Positions 1-5,611 of a stretch of 7,132 bases of DNA are shown here, one piece after another. The notes beneath the pieces are model-generated. The model did not search any database and was not told the DNA's origin. It saw only the letters and a program-made list of their open reading frames with translations. How positions within the stretch are numbered: position 1 is the stretch's first letter; each line of letters begins with the position of its first letter. The translations under genes and the position numbers were made by a program. The DNA lies in assembly GCA_023429545.1 (NCBI GenBank), contig JAEYUU010000358.1:1-7132 (forward strand), written 5' to 3'. This stretch comes from Verrucomicrobiota bacterium. GTDB taxonomy: Bacteria > Verrucomicrobiota > Verrucomicrobiia > Verrucomicrobiales > Verrucomicrobiaceae.

Positions 1-34
1 TGTCCTTGTCATAGCTCACGCCGGATTCCTCGCA
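1..34 (-). repeat. 34-bp exact inverted copy of an internal dapB segment
   Basis: Read on the minus strand, this stretch is identical over 34 bases to dapB positions 3201-3234, and in that frame it encodes DapB residues 154-164 (CEESGVSYDKD). The match ends abruptly at position 34, the first base of the trpA ATG. The next dapB base on that strand would be G, whereas the window has T. It may continue left of the window. It is either a chimeric junction (assembly, amplification or library) or a real inverted partial duplication. No independent gene is supported here. Confidence 0.95.
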
Positions 35-834
35 TGAACCGCATCGACCAACGCTTCGCTGACCTCCGCGCCTCTGGAAAGAAGGCCTTCGTGGCCTACA
101 TCTGCGCCGGGGATCCCAGCCTGGAAAAAATGCGCGACATCGTGCTCGCCCTCGAAAAATGCGGGGTGGACATCATCGAACTGGGCCTGCCCTTCAGCGA
201 CCCCCTGGCAGATGGCATCGTGAACCAGATGGCGGCGGACCGCGCCCTGCACGCTGGCACCACGACGGCGAAGGTGATAGCGACCATCAGGAAATTGCGC
301 GAGGAAACGCAGATTCCCCTCGTTCTCTTCACCTACCTGAACCCGGTGTACACCTACGGGTTCGAGGACTTCCACCGCGATGCAGCGGCGGCCGGGGCGG
401 ATGGCGTCCTAATTCTCGACCTGCCTCCGGACGAAGCTTCCGAAAACGCGGAACTCATCGGCGGAGAGGCACTCAAGCGCATTCGCCTCATCGCGCCGAC
501 CACGCCGCCAGAGCGCATCCCGCTGCTCACCTCCCAGGCGGAAGGCTTCATCTATTATGTCTCCCGCGAGGGGGTGACCGGGGCACAAAGCACGCTCTCG
601 ACCGGTATCGAGGCCCAGGTGGCCCGCATCAAGGCGACGACAGAAACGCCTGTGGCCGTGGGTTTTGGCATTTCCACGCCGGAGCAGGCGGGTGCCGTCG
701 CCGGCATGGCGGATGGCGTCGTGGTGGGAAGCGCGATCGTAAAGCTCATAGAACAGCACGGCTCAGACAGCGCGCTCACGGAGCGGCTTTCCGCCTTCGT
801 GAAACCTCTTGTCGATGCCGTGAAGTCCGTCTAG
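34..834 (+). CDS. trpA: Tryptophan synthase alpha subunit
   Basis: TrpA cleaves indole-3-glycerol phosphate to indole and glyceraldehyde 3-phosphate, and passes the indole to TrpB in the cytoplasmic alpha2-beta2 complex. The 266-residue length is normal for this TIM-barrel family. The signature IIELGLPFSDPLADG holds both catalytic acids, Glu49 and Asp60, at the same numbering as in the E. coli enzyme. The phosphate-binding loops are GFGIST (about 210-215) and GSA (232-234); YVSREGVTGAQ (175-185) covers the mobile loop. The N-terminus MNRIDQRFADLRASGKKAFVAYICAGDP is a typical complete TrpA start, so the ATG at 34 is chosen, but no ribosome-binding site is visible. The 33 bases upstream belong to an inverted copy of dapB, so the native leader may be missing. 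TrpB is not in the window. dapF begins 19 nt downstream, suggesting co-transcription. Function is very secure; the upstream context is not. Confidence 0.96.
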   Translation: MNRIDQRFADLRASGKKAFVAYICAGDPSLEKMRDIVLALEKCGVDIIELGLPFSDPLADGIVNQMAADRALHAGTTTAKVIATIRKLREETQIPLVLFTYLNPVYTYGFEDFHRDAAAAGADGVLILDLPPDEASENAELIGGEALKRIRLIAPTTPPERIPLLTSQAEGFIYYVSREGVTGAQSTLSTGIEAQVARIKATTETPVAVGFGISTPEQAGAVAGMADGVVVGSAIVKLIEQHGSDSALTERLSAFVKPLVDAVKSV

Positions 835-853
835 CTTCCCCGCCCCTTTCCCC

Positions 854-1669
854 ATGGCCACCACGCTCAAATTCTGGAAGATGAACGGCGCGGGCAATGA
901 CTTTGTCATGCTCGACAACCGCAGCCAGTCCGTGCAACTCGACAAGGACGCGATCGCCCGCCTCTGTGATCGGCATCGTGGCATCGGCGCGGACGGGATG
1001 CTGCTGGTCGAGCCGGCGGCGGATGGCGGCGACTGCAAGATGCGCTACTACAATGCAGACGGCGGCGAGGCTGAGATGTGCGGCAATGGCGCACGCTGCT
1101 TCGCGCGGTACGTGAACCGCCTGCATGATGACAAGCTCAAGTGCCTGAAGTTTGAGACGCTGGCCGGCATGATCTCCGCCGACTACCTCGGCGATCAGGT
1201 GCGCATCAACATGAGCGCGCCGCATAGCCTGAAGCTGAACCAGAATCTGGTGGTGGAGGCCGTGGAACTCAGCGTCCACAGCGTGAACACCGGCGTCCCT
1301 CATGCGGTGGTCTTCGTGGAGGATCTTGAGAATACCAATGTGCACGGCCTCGGCGCCGGCCTACGGTACCACGAGGCCTTCGCGCCCAAGGGCACCAATG
1401 CAAATTTCGTCAAGGTGACCGGGCCAAACACCATCTCCATCCGCACGTATGAACGCGGTGTGGAGGGTGAAACGCTCGCCTGCGGCACAGGCATGGTGGC
1501 GTGTGCCTTGATCGCGCATGAGTTGCACGGATTCGCCGCGCCAGTCTCCGTGCTGGTCCGCGGTGGCGATACGCTGCAGATCGGATTCGAGAAGGCCGGA
1601 GAAAGCTACCAGAACGTCACGCTGCACGGTCCCGCAGACTTTGTCTTCGAGGGCGAGGTCACTGTTTGA
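854..1669 (+). CDS. dapF: Diaminopimelate epimerase
   Basis: DapF interconverts LL- and meso-diaminopimelate, supplying the peptidoglycan cross-linking residue and the direct lysine precursor. It is PLP-independent and uses two cysteines as acid/base. Both are present: Cys76 in MCGNGAR and Cys210 in ACGTG. Other family marks are NGAGNDF (11-17), GIGADG (43-48), GVPHAV (147-152) and TYERGVEGET (198-207). The 271 residues match the usual two-lobed fold. The ATG at 854 follows a pyrimidine-rich tract with no Shine-Dalgarno sequence; KFWKMNGAGNDF directly after it fits family N-termini. It lies 19 nt after trpA and 58 nt before dapA, so probably shares a transcript with both. No dapC, dapD, dapE or dapL is in the window, so the aminotransferase or acylase route used cannot be told from here. 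Confidence 0.97.
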   Translation: MATTLKFWKMNGAGNDFVMLDNRSQSVQLDKDAIARLCDRHRGIGADGMLLVEPAADGGDCKMRYYNADGGEAEMCGNGARCFARYVNRLHDDKLKCLKFETLAGMISADYLGDQVRINMSAPHSLKLNQNLVVEAVELSVHSVNTGVPHAVVFVEDLENTNVHGLGAGLRYHEAFAPKGTNANFVKVTGPNTISIRTYERGVEGETLACGTGMVACALIAHELHGFAAPVSVLVRGGDTLQIGFEKAGESYQNVTLHGPADFVFEGEVTV

Positions 1670-1727
1670 ACAAGCAAGCCGGCCAGCCGACCGCACCGCA
1701 CCAAATTTTTCCACAAGCATCAACCCC

Positions 1728-2606
1728 ATGTTCGCAGGCACCCATACCGCCATCGTCACCCCTTTCCGCAACGGCAGACTGGATGAAGAGGCGCTGCAGA
1801 AACTCATCGATTACCAGTTCGACGGCGGGGTGCAAGGCGTGGTGCCGTGCGGCACAACGGGCGAGTCCCCCACCCTGGACTACGATGAGCACGAACGCGT
1901 AGTCCAGCTTACCGTGGGCTTCGCGCGCGGTCGCGGCGTCGTCATGGCAGGCACCGGTAGCAACAGCACCCGTGAGGCCATCGAAATGACGCAGGAAGCT
2001 GAGGCCGCCGGCGCCACCGCCTCGCTGCACGTCGCTCCTTATTACAACAAGCCCACACAGGAGGGTCTCTTCCGTCACTTCCGCGACATCGCGAAGAACA
2101 CGAGCCTGCCCATCATGCTTTACAGCATTCCCGGGCGCTGCGGCGTTGAGATCGGCGTGGAGACTGTGGTGCGCCTCGCGGAGGCCTGCCCGAACATCCG
2201 CGCCATCAAGGAGGCTGGCGGCAACGCGGACCGCGTGAGCACCATGAAGCAACTGCTTCCTGAGGAATTCGAAATCATGTCTGGTGATGATTCCCTCACG
2301 CTCCCCTTCATGAGCGTGGGCGCAAAGGGCATCGTGAGCGTGGCGGGCAACCTCATCCCGAAAGAGATGAGCACCATGGTGCAGCACGCCCTGAAGGGCG
2401 AGTGGGCGCAGGCCCAGGCGATTCATGCGAAGTTCAACCCGCTCTTCGGCATGTTCCTGAAGCTCTCGACCAATCCCATCCCCATCAAGACCGCGCTTGC
2501 CCTCAAGGGTCTCTGCGACGGGGAACTCCGCCTCCCCCTGTGCGAGCTGACCGAGGCGCAGGTAGCCGAGCTCCGTGGCACCATGGTGAAGCTGGGAATT
2601 ATCTAG
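1728..2606 (+). CDS. dapA: 4-hydroxy-tetrahydrodipicolinate synthase
   Basis: DapA condenses pyruvate with L-aspartate semialdehyde, the committed step of the diaminopimelate/lysine branch. It is a class I aldolase-type TIM barrel that forms a Schiff base with pyruvate. The Schiff-base lysine is Lys161 in RAIKEAGG. CGTTGE (41-46) supplies the active-site threonines, and Tyr132 and Arg137 lie in LYSIPGRCG. YYNKPTQEG (105-113) is a further family motif. At 292 residues the length is normal. The open frame extends upstream to 1518 inside dapF, but the homologous N-terminus is MFAGTHTAIVTPF, so the ATG at 1728 is used; it has no clear Shine-Dalgarno sequence. The DapF and DapB neighbours belong to the same pathway. 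Lysine feedback in this family acts on the protein, and nothing in the DNA suggests a lysine riboswitch. Confidence 0.97.
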   Translation: MFAGTHTAIVTPFRNGRLDEEALQKLIDYQFDGGVQGVVPCGTTGESPTLDYDEHERVVQLTVGFARGRGVVMAGTGSNSTREAIEMTQEAEAAGATASLHVAPYYNKPTQEGLFRHFRDIAKNTSLPIMLYSIPGRCGVEIGVETVVRLAEACPNIRAIKEAGGNADRVSTMKQLLPEEFEIMSGDDSLTLPFMSVGAKGIVSVAGNLIPKEMSTMVQHALKGEWAQAQAIHAKFNPLFGMFLKLSTNPIPIKTALALKGLCDGELRLPLCELTEAQVAELRGTMVKLGII

Positions 2607-2608
2607 GA

Positions 2609-2721
2609 GTTGAGCAGTTGTTTTCGGTAGTTGAGCACTTGTTACTAAACAACTGCCCTTAGAGTCCTCATAACAGCTCCCCCCTCAACGACCGCTCAAC
2701 CCTCGCGATCCACCGCTCAAC
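2609..2721. repeat. Symmetric array of GTTGAGC repeats, 21-bp spacing
   Basis: The dapA-dapB gap holds GTTGAGC at 2609-2615 and 2630-2636, and its reverse complement GCTCAAC at 2694-2700 and 2715-2721. Each pair is offset by exactly 21 bp, and both inverted pairs share the same centre at 2665. The left pair extends to AGTTGAGCA and the right pair to ACCGCTCAAC. A degenerate CCTCAAC lies at 2683-2689, 11 bp before the third copy. A 21-bp period is two turns of B-DNA, which fits cooperative protein binding on one face. A dispersed intergenic repeat or MITE-like remnant is an alternative. No flanking target-site duplication is apparent. Confidence 0.75.
2614..2656 (+). other. Imperfect-loop hairpin after dapA
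   Basis: GCAGTTGTTT at 2614-2623 is perfectly complementary to AAACAACTGC at 2647-2656, leaving a 23-nt loop. It starts 7 nt after the dapA stop. No T-run follows the stem, so it is not a classical intrinsic terminator, though it could stabilise an mRNA end or simply arise from the surrounding repeats. Confidence 0.45.
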
Positions 2722-2741
2722 AAACGCCAACTTCCCTTCCT

Positions 2742-3482
2742 ATGTCCTCTCTCCGCATTCTCGTCACCGGCAGCAAAGGCCGCATGGGCCAGGCCGTCAT
2801 TCGTGCCACCGACGCTGACCCGGATACCGTGGTGGGTGCTGGCATCGACGTGGGTGATGATCTGGAGGAAGCGCTCGCGAAATGCGATGCAGTCATCGAT
2901 TTCACCTCGCACCATTTCAGCAACGAACTCGTGGCGGCGTGTGTGAAGCACAAGAGGGCGCTCATCATGGGGACCACTGGCCATACCGCGGAGGAGATCG
3001 CGACCATTCGCGAAGCCGCGAAGACCATCCCAATTGTCTTCGCTCCGAACTTCAGCATTGGCGTGAATACGCTCTTCTGGCTCACCCGCCAGGCCGCGCG
3101 CATTCTTGGCGAGCCCTTCGATCTCGAGGTGGTGGAAATGCATCACCGCATGAAGACGGACTCCCCCAGCGGCACTGCCCGCAGACTGGTGGAGATCCTC
3201 TGCGAGGAATCCGGCGTGAGCTATGACAAGGACACGCGCCACGGTCGCTTCGGCGACGTGGGCGCGCGGACGAAGAAGGAAATCGGCGTGCACGCCCTGC
3301 GCGGCGGCGATGTCGTGGGTGACCACACGGTGATCTTCTCGAACATCGGCGAGCGCGTGGAACTCAGCCACAAGGCCAGCAGCCGCGATACCTTCGCGGC
3401 TGGATCCGTACGCGCCGCGAAGTGGCTGGCAAGCAAGAGCGCCGGCATCTACGACATGCAGGACGTGCTGGGACTGAAATGA
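2742..3482 (+). CDS. dapB: 4-hydroxy-tetrahydrodipicolinate reductase
   Basis: DapB reduces the DapA product to tetrahydrodipicolinate with NAD(P)H. The Rossmann nucleotide-binding loop is GSKGRMG (10-16), followed by DFT (53-55), GTTG (77-80) and APNFS (101-105). The catalytic segment EMHHRMKTDSPSGT (132-145) carries His134 and Lys138, equivalent to E. coli His159 and Lys163, and the substrate-binding SGT. RGGDVVGDH (187-195) is the conserved dimer/cofactor segment. Length is 246 residues, somewhat shorter than the 273-residue E. coli enzyme but usual for many bacteria. The ATG at 2742 follows a CT-rich tract with no Shine-Dalgarno sequence. A 135-nt gap filled with symmetric repeats separates it from dapA, so it may be separately controlled. 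Bases 3201-3234 reappear inverted at the left edge of the window. Confidence 0.96.
   Translation: MSSLRILVTGSKGRMGQAVIRATDADPDTVVGAGIDVGDDLEEALAKCDAVIDFTSHHFSNELVAACVKHKRALIMGTTGHTAEEIATIREAAKTIPIVFAPNFSIGVNTLFWLTRQAARILGEPFDLEVVEMHHRMKTDSPSGTARRLVEILCEESGVSYDKDTRHGRFGDVGARTKKEIGVHALRGGDVVGDHTVIFSNIGERVELSHKASSRDTFAAGSVRAAKWLASKSAGIYDMQDVLGLK
3201..3234 (+). repeat. dapB segment duplicated in inverse at window start
   Basis: These 34 bases encode DapB residues 154-164 and lie in an intact reading frame, so this is the native copy. Their exact reverse complement is bases 1-34. Confidence 0.95.
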
Positions 3483-3512
3483 AAGTAGTCGCCGAGCCTG
3501 CGGACTACTTTC
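3481..3512. repeat. Perfect 10-bp inverted repeat between dapB and folK
   Basis: GAAAGTAGTC at 3481-3490 pairs exactly with GACTACTTTC at 3503-3512 around a 12-nt loop. The left arm begins inside the dapB stop codon and the right arm ends 5 nt before the folK ATG. The compact stem, short GC-rich loop and position between same-strand genes resemble REP-type palindromes. No T-run follows, so it is not a strong intrinsic terminator. It could occlude folK initiation on the mRNA. Confidence 0.8.
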
Positions 3513-3517
3513 CTCCC

Positions 3518-4054
3518 ATGATCTACGGCATTGCCCTCGGCTCGAATCTTGGCGATCGCCTGCACCACCTGCAGGGGGCGGTGCGCCTGCTCCTCAAGGC
3601 ACATCCCACCCTGATACTCCATACCACCGCGCCGGTGTACGAGACGGACCCCGTGGACTGCCCCGAGGGCTCTCAATCATTTCTGAATACGGTGATCGAA
3701 GTGGAATGCGATCTCCCTCCGCTGGAACTCCTTCGGGAAATGCGCGGCATCGAGGTGAAGCTGGGACGCCCGTCTGAGCATGGTCATCATGCTCCACGCA
3801 CCGTGGATCTGGACATGCTGTACGCGGATGGCCAAACGCTCGCGCATCCTGATCTCACGCTGCCGCACCCCAGAATGACCCTGCGCCGCTTTGTGCTCCA
3901 GCCGCTGGCAGACATCCGGCCGACGCTGGTGCTGCCGGGTCAGGAGCGAAGCGTGCGTGAGATTTTGGAGAGACTCCAAAACGACGAGCCACCTCTGCGA
4001 GTGGTGGCGCGGGATTGGGTGGGAGCGCCAACGCGTGCACAAGTGTCGTCGTGA
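3518..4054 (+). CDS. folK: 2-amino-4-hydroxy-6-hydroxymethyldihydropteridine pyrophosphokinase (HPPK)
   Basis: FolK transfers pyrophosphate from ATP to 6-hydroxymethyl-7,8-dihydropterin, the step before dihydropteroate synthase in folate synthesis. Family marks in order are IYGIALGSNLGDR (2-14), APVYETDPV (38-46), FLNTVIEVE (55-63), then HAPRTVDLDMLY (91-102), where Asp97 and Asp99 are the Mg2+ ligands, and LPHPRMTLRRFVLQPL (115-130) with His117 and Arg123, matching E. coli His115 and Arg121. At 178 residues the length is normal. An earlier ATG at 3479 overlaps the dapB stop, but starting there would add 13 residues encoded by a DNA hairpin, so the ATG at 3518 is preferred. It has no Shine-Dalgarno sequence, only a CT-rich tract. 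folK beside panB recalls the folK-panB pairing seen in E. coli. Confidence 0.95.
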   Translation: MIYGIALGSNLGDRLHHLQGAVRLLLKAHPTLILHTTAPVYETDPVDCPEGSQSFLNTVIEVECDLPPLELLREMRGIEVKLGRPSEHGHHAPRTVDLDMLYADGQTLAHPDLTLPHPRMTLRRFVLQPLADIRPTLVLPGQERSVREILERLQNDEPPLRVVARDWVGAPTRAQVSS

Positions 4055-4314
4055 AATGGGGGCGAGGGTGCTCTCGATCCATGTAAGAGGCATGCCTCTG
4101 CGCTACTCAGGTCCGGGCATTGCCGCGCACCCCAAGAGATCGGGGACACTCTTGTCCGTTCACGCGTGCATCTCTCATGACGAACTACCGCCCATAGCAT
4201 TGCGCTCAGTATCCCGAATTCGCTCTCCTGCTTCGCTGCTTTGAGTTTCCCCTCCCTTTGCGTTTAGCCCTTCACCTCATTGCGCCCAGCTTTCGTACCA
4301 TGTAAGTACCCCTT
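4055..4314. other. folK-panB intergenic region, no convincing gene
   Basis: This 260-nt stretch has no supported coding sequence. The only open frame through it (ATG at 4093, about 50 codons, ending 4244) has a composition unlike a real protein and no start signal. It contains a 14-bp palindrome at 4086-4099 and small hairpins at 4063-4076 and 4133-4154 (CAAGAG/CTCTTG). The second half (4201-4290) is pyrimidine-rich on this strand and presumably carries the panB promoter, but I could not assign -35/-10 boxes. An ATG at 4300 is followed at once by a stop. Confidence 0.6.
4086..4099. repeat. 14-bp perfect palindrome downstream of folK
   Basis: AGAGGCATGCCTCT is a perfect palindrome 31 nt after the folK stop. 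It has no loop, so it suits a dimeric DNA-binding protein better than an RNA hairpin, and no T-tract follows. A chance occurrence is not excluded. Confidence 0.5.
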
Positions 4315-5085
4315 GTGCATCCCCTCACCCAGCAGCTACGTGACCGCAAAGCCAACGGCGAAAAGCTCGCCGTGCTCACTGCCTACGACTACCCGACCGC
4401 GCGTCTCTTTGATGAGGCAGGGGTGGATCTCATTCTTGTAGGCGACTCTCTGGGCATGGTGGTGCTGGGCCTTCCGGACACTACCGGCGTGACCATGAAC
4501 ATGATGCTGCACCACGCCGCCGCGGTGCGTCGGGGGGTGAGACGTGCTCCGGTCATCGTGGATCTGCCCGCGCACAGTTATGGACTGCCGGATTTGGCCG
4601 TGCACAACGCCGGGCGTCTCGTGGAAGCTGGGGCCGATGCAGTGAAACTGGAAGGTGGCCTGGATGTCATCGACTCCGTGCGCGCCATCACCGAGGCGGG
4701 CATTGGCTATGTGGGACACATCGGCATGCTGCCGCAGAGTGTGCTGAAAGAGGGCGGCTACAAAAAGAAGGGCCGCACCGTTGATGGAGCAGGCCGCCTG
4801 GTGGAAGACGCGGTGGCCCTGGAGCAAGCCGGTGCCGCCGCGATCGTGCTGGAGAGCATCGTCCCTGAGGTGGCTGCACGCATCACGGAGAAAATCACGA
4901 TCCCCACCATCGGCATCGGAGCAGGATCCGAGTGCGATGCGCAGGTGCTGGTATCGCATGATTTGCTGGGATTATTCCCCTGGTTCGTTCCTCCCTTTGC
5001 GGTACCGGAAGCGAATCTCGCCATGGAAATCACGCGGGCGGCAAGGAAGTTTGTGGAGAAGGTGAAGGGTGGGATGCTGGCCTAG
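4315..5085 (+). CDS. panB: 3-methyl-2-oxobutanoate hydroxymethyltransferase (ketopantoate hydroxymethyltransferase)
   Basis: PanB transfers a hydroxymethyl group from 5,10-methylenetetrahydrofolate to 2-oxoisovalerate, giving ketopantoate for pantothenate and CoA. The TIM-barrel markers are LTAYDYPTARL (21-31), LVGDSLGMVVLG (41-52), TTGVTMNMMLHH (56-67), VKLEGG (110-115), GHIGMLPQS (134-142), LESIVPE (179-185) and TIGIGAGSECDAQVLV (198-213). Mg2+ and substrate residues correspond to Asp44, Asp83, Lys111 and Glu113; the likely catalytic acid is Glu180. At 256 residues it is near the usual 260-270. An in-frame stop at 4303 forces a start after it, and GTG at 4315 is the first candidate; it has no Shine-Dalgarno sequence. 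Nearby folK supports a shared cofactor-synthesis theme. panC and panD are not in the window. Confidence 0.95.
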   Translation: MHPLTQQLRDRKANGEKLAVLTAYDYPTARLFDEAGVDLILVGDSLGMVVLGLPDTTGVTMNMMLHHAAAVRRGVRRAPVIVDLPAHSYGLPDLAVHNAGRLVEAGADAVKLEGGLDVIDSVRAITEAGIGYVGHIGMLPQSVLKEGGYKKKGRTVDGAGRLVEDAVALEQAGAAAIVLESIVPEVAARITEKITIPTIGIGAGSECDAQVLVSHDLLGLFPWFVPPFAVPEANLAMEITRAARKFVEKVKGGMLA

Positions 5086-5197
5086 AGAATTCACCTGCCA
5101 GGTTCTGACTCAGGCAACTCGTTGTGGCTCAAGCTGCAAACCCTGGGAATGAGTCTCCTGAGCCCGGATCAGGCTTGCTGGGATCAAAGAATTTCTC

Positions 5198-5225
5198 TTG
5201 CATTCATTTCCACTTCGGCAATTAT
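5198..5225 (+). promoter_or_regulatory. Candidate promoter of the arsR operon
   Basis: TTGCAT at 5198-5203 and AATTAT at 5220-5225 could be -35 and -10 boxes with a 16-bp spacer. The -10 would overlap the left arm of the palindrome at 5223-5244, so a bound repressor would block polymerase. Transcription would then start near the ATG at 5234, implying a leaderless mRNA, consistent with the missing Shine-Dalgarno sequence. The boxes are a weak match and the assignment is inference. Confidence 0.35.
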
Positions 5226-5244
5226 TCAACCATATGGTTGAATA
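5223..5244. promoter_or_regulatory. 22-bp perfect palindrome, probable ArsR operator
   Basis: The half-site TATTCAACCAT (5223-5233) is followed immediately by its exact reverse complement (5234-5244), with no spacer or mismatch. The ATG of arsR is the first three bases of the right half, so the operator's right arm encodes the protein N-terminus MVEY. ArsR-family dimers bind such AT-rich palindromes near their own promoters, so autorepression is the natural reading. An RNA hairpin hiding the start codon is also possible. Confidence 0.8.
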
Positions 5245-5611
5245 TAGCTCAGAACTGCTGGACAAGACCTTCGGGGCGCTGGCAGATCCGACGCGGCGGC
5301 GGATTCTCGCCCAGTTGTCGGAGGGCGAGATCTGCGTCACTGAACTGGCGCGGCCGCATGCCATGTCCCTCGCGGCGGTATCGAAGCATGTGATGGTGCT
5401 GGAAAAGGCCGGACTGGTGAAGCGCCGGAAGGATGGCCGGGTGCATTCCCTGGCCCTGGATGCCAAGCCGATGGAAGAGGCACAGGCGTGGCTGGATCGC
5501 TACCGCCAGTTCTGGGCGGCGAACCTGGACGGCTTCGAGAAGTATCTGGAGAAACTACAACCTCAGAAGGAGACCAAACACGATGACGATGATGCCCACA
5601 CCCACAACTAA
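5234..5611 (+). CDS. ArsR-family winged-helix transcriptional repressor
   Basis: This 125-residue protein is a small winged-helix repressor of the ArsR/SmtB type. ALADPTRRRILAQLSEGE (15-32) is the family's hallmark first helices, MSLAAVSKHVMVLEKAGLV (44-62) is the recognition helix-turn-helix, and KRRKDGRVHSLAL (63-75) is the wing. The metal-sensor motif ELCVCDL is absent: only ICVTEL with a single Cys34 is present, so arsenic or other classical metal sensing is not supported. This subgroup usually sits beside SRPBCC/AHSA1 genes, as here. The ATG at 5234 was chosen over a TTG at 5198 because MVEYSSELLDKTFGALADPTRR fits the family N-terminus and lies at the centre of the operator palindrome. 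The tail KHDDDDAHTHN (115-125) is acidic and histidine-rich and is encoded by DNA that also holds the next gene's start. Confidence 0.93.
   Translation: MVEYSSELLDKTFGALADPTRRRILAQLSEGEICVTELARPHAMSLAAVSKHVMVLEKAGLVKRRKDGRVHSLALDAKPMEEAQAWLDRYRQFWAANLDGFEKYLEKLQPQKETKHDDDDAHTHN
5567..5572 (+). promoter_or_regulatory. Shine-Dalgarno sequence for the SRPBCC gene
   Basis: AAGGAG lies inside the arsR coding sequence, 10 nt before the ATG at 5583. It favours 5583 over the in-frame ATGs at 5589 and 5592, and implies translation coupled to arsR. Confidence 0.7.

Noticed and set aside
1659..2426. 255-residue minus-strand open frame opposite dapA
   Set aside because: A His/Ala/Arg-rich shadow of a strongly conserved enzyme gene, with no motif or start signal.
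2609..2721. Possible small CRISPR array
   Set aside because: The repeated unit is only 7-10 bp, occurs in both orientations with 21-bp spacing, and no cas gene is near.
3479..3517. Upstream folK start at 3479 with ATGA overlap of the dapB stop
   Set aside because: The extra 13 residues are encoded by the hairpin at 3481-3512 and precede the conserved FolK N-terminus, so the overlap looks accidental.
4093..4244. About 50-codon open frame between folK and panB
   Set aside because: No ribosome-binding site, no family resemblance, and it continues a shadow frame already open inside folK.
5198..5233. Earlier TTG start for arsR adding 12 residues
   Set aside because: It would translate the presumed promoter and left operator arm; the conserved N-terminus begins at the ATG at 5234.
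5234..5611. Arsenic or heavy-metal resistance regulator
   Set aside because: The paired-cysteine sensor motif is missing and no arsenate reductase, efflux pump or metallothionein gene is nearby.
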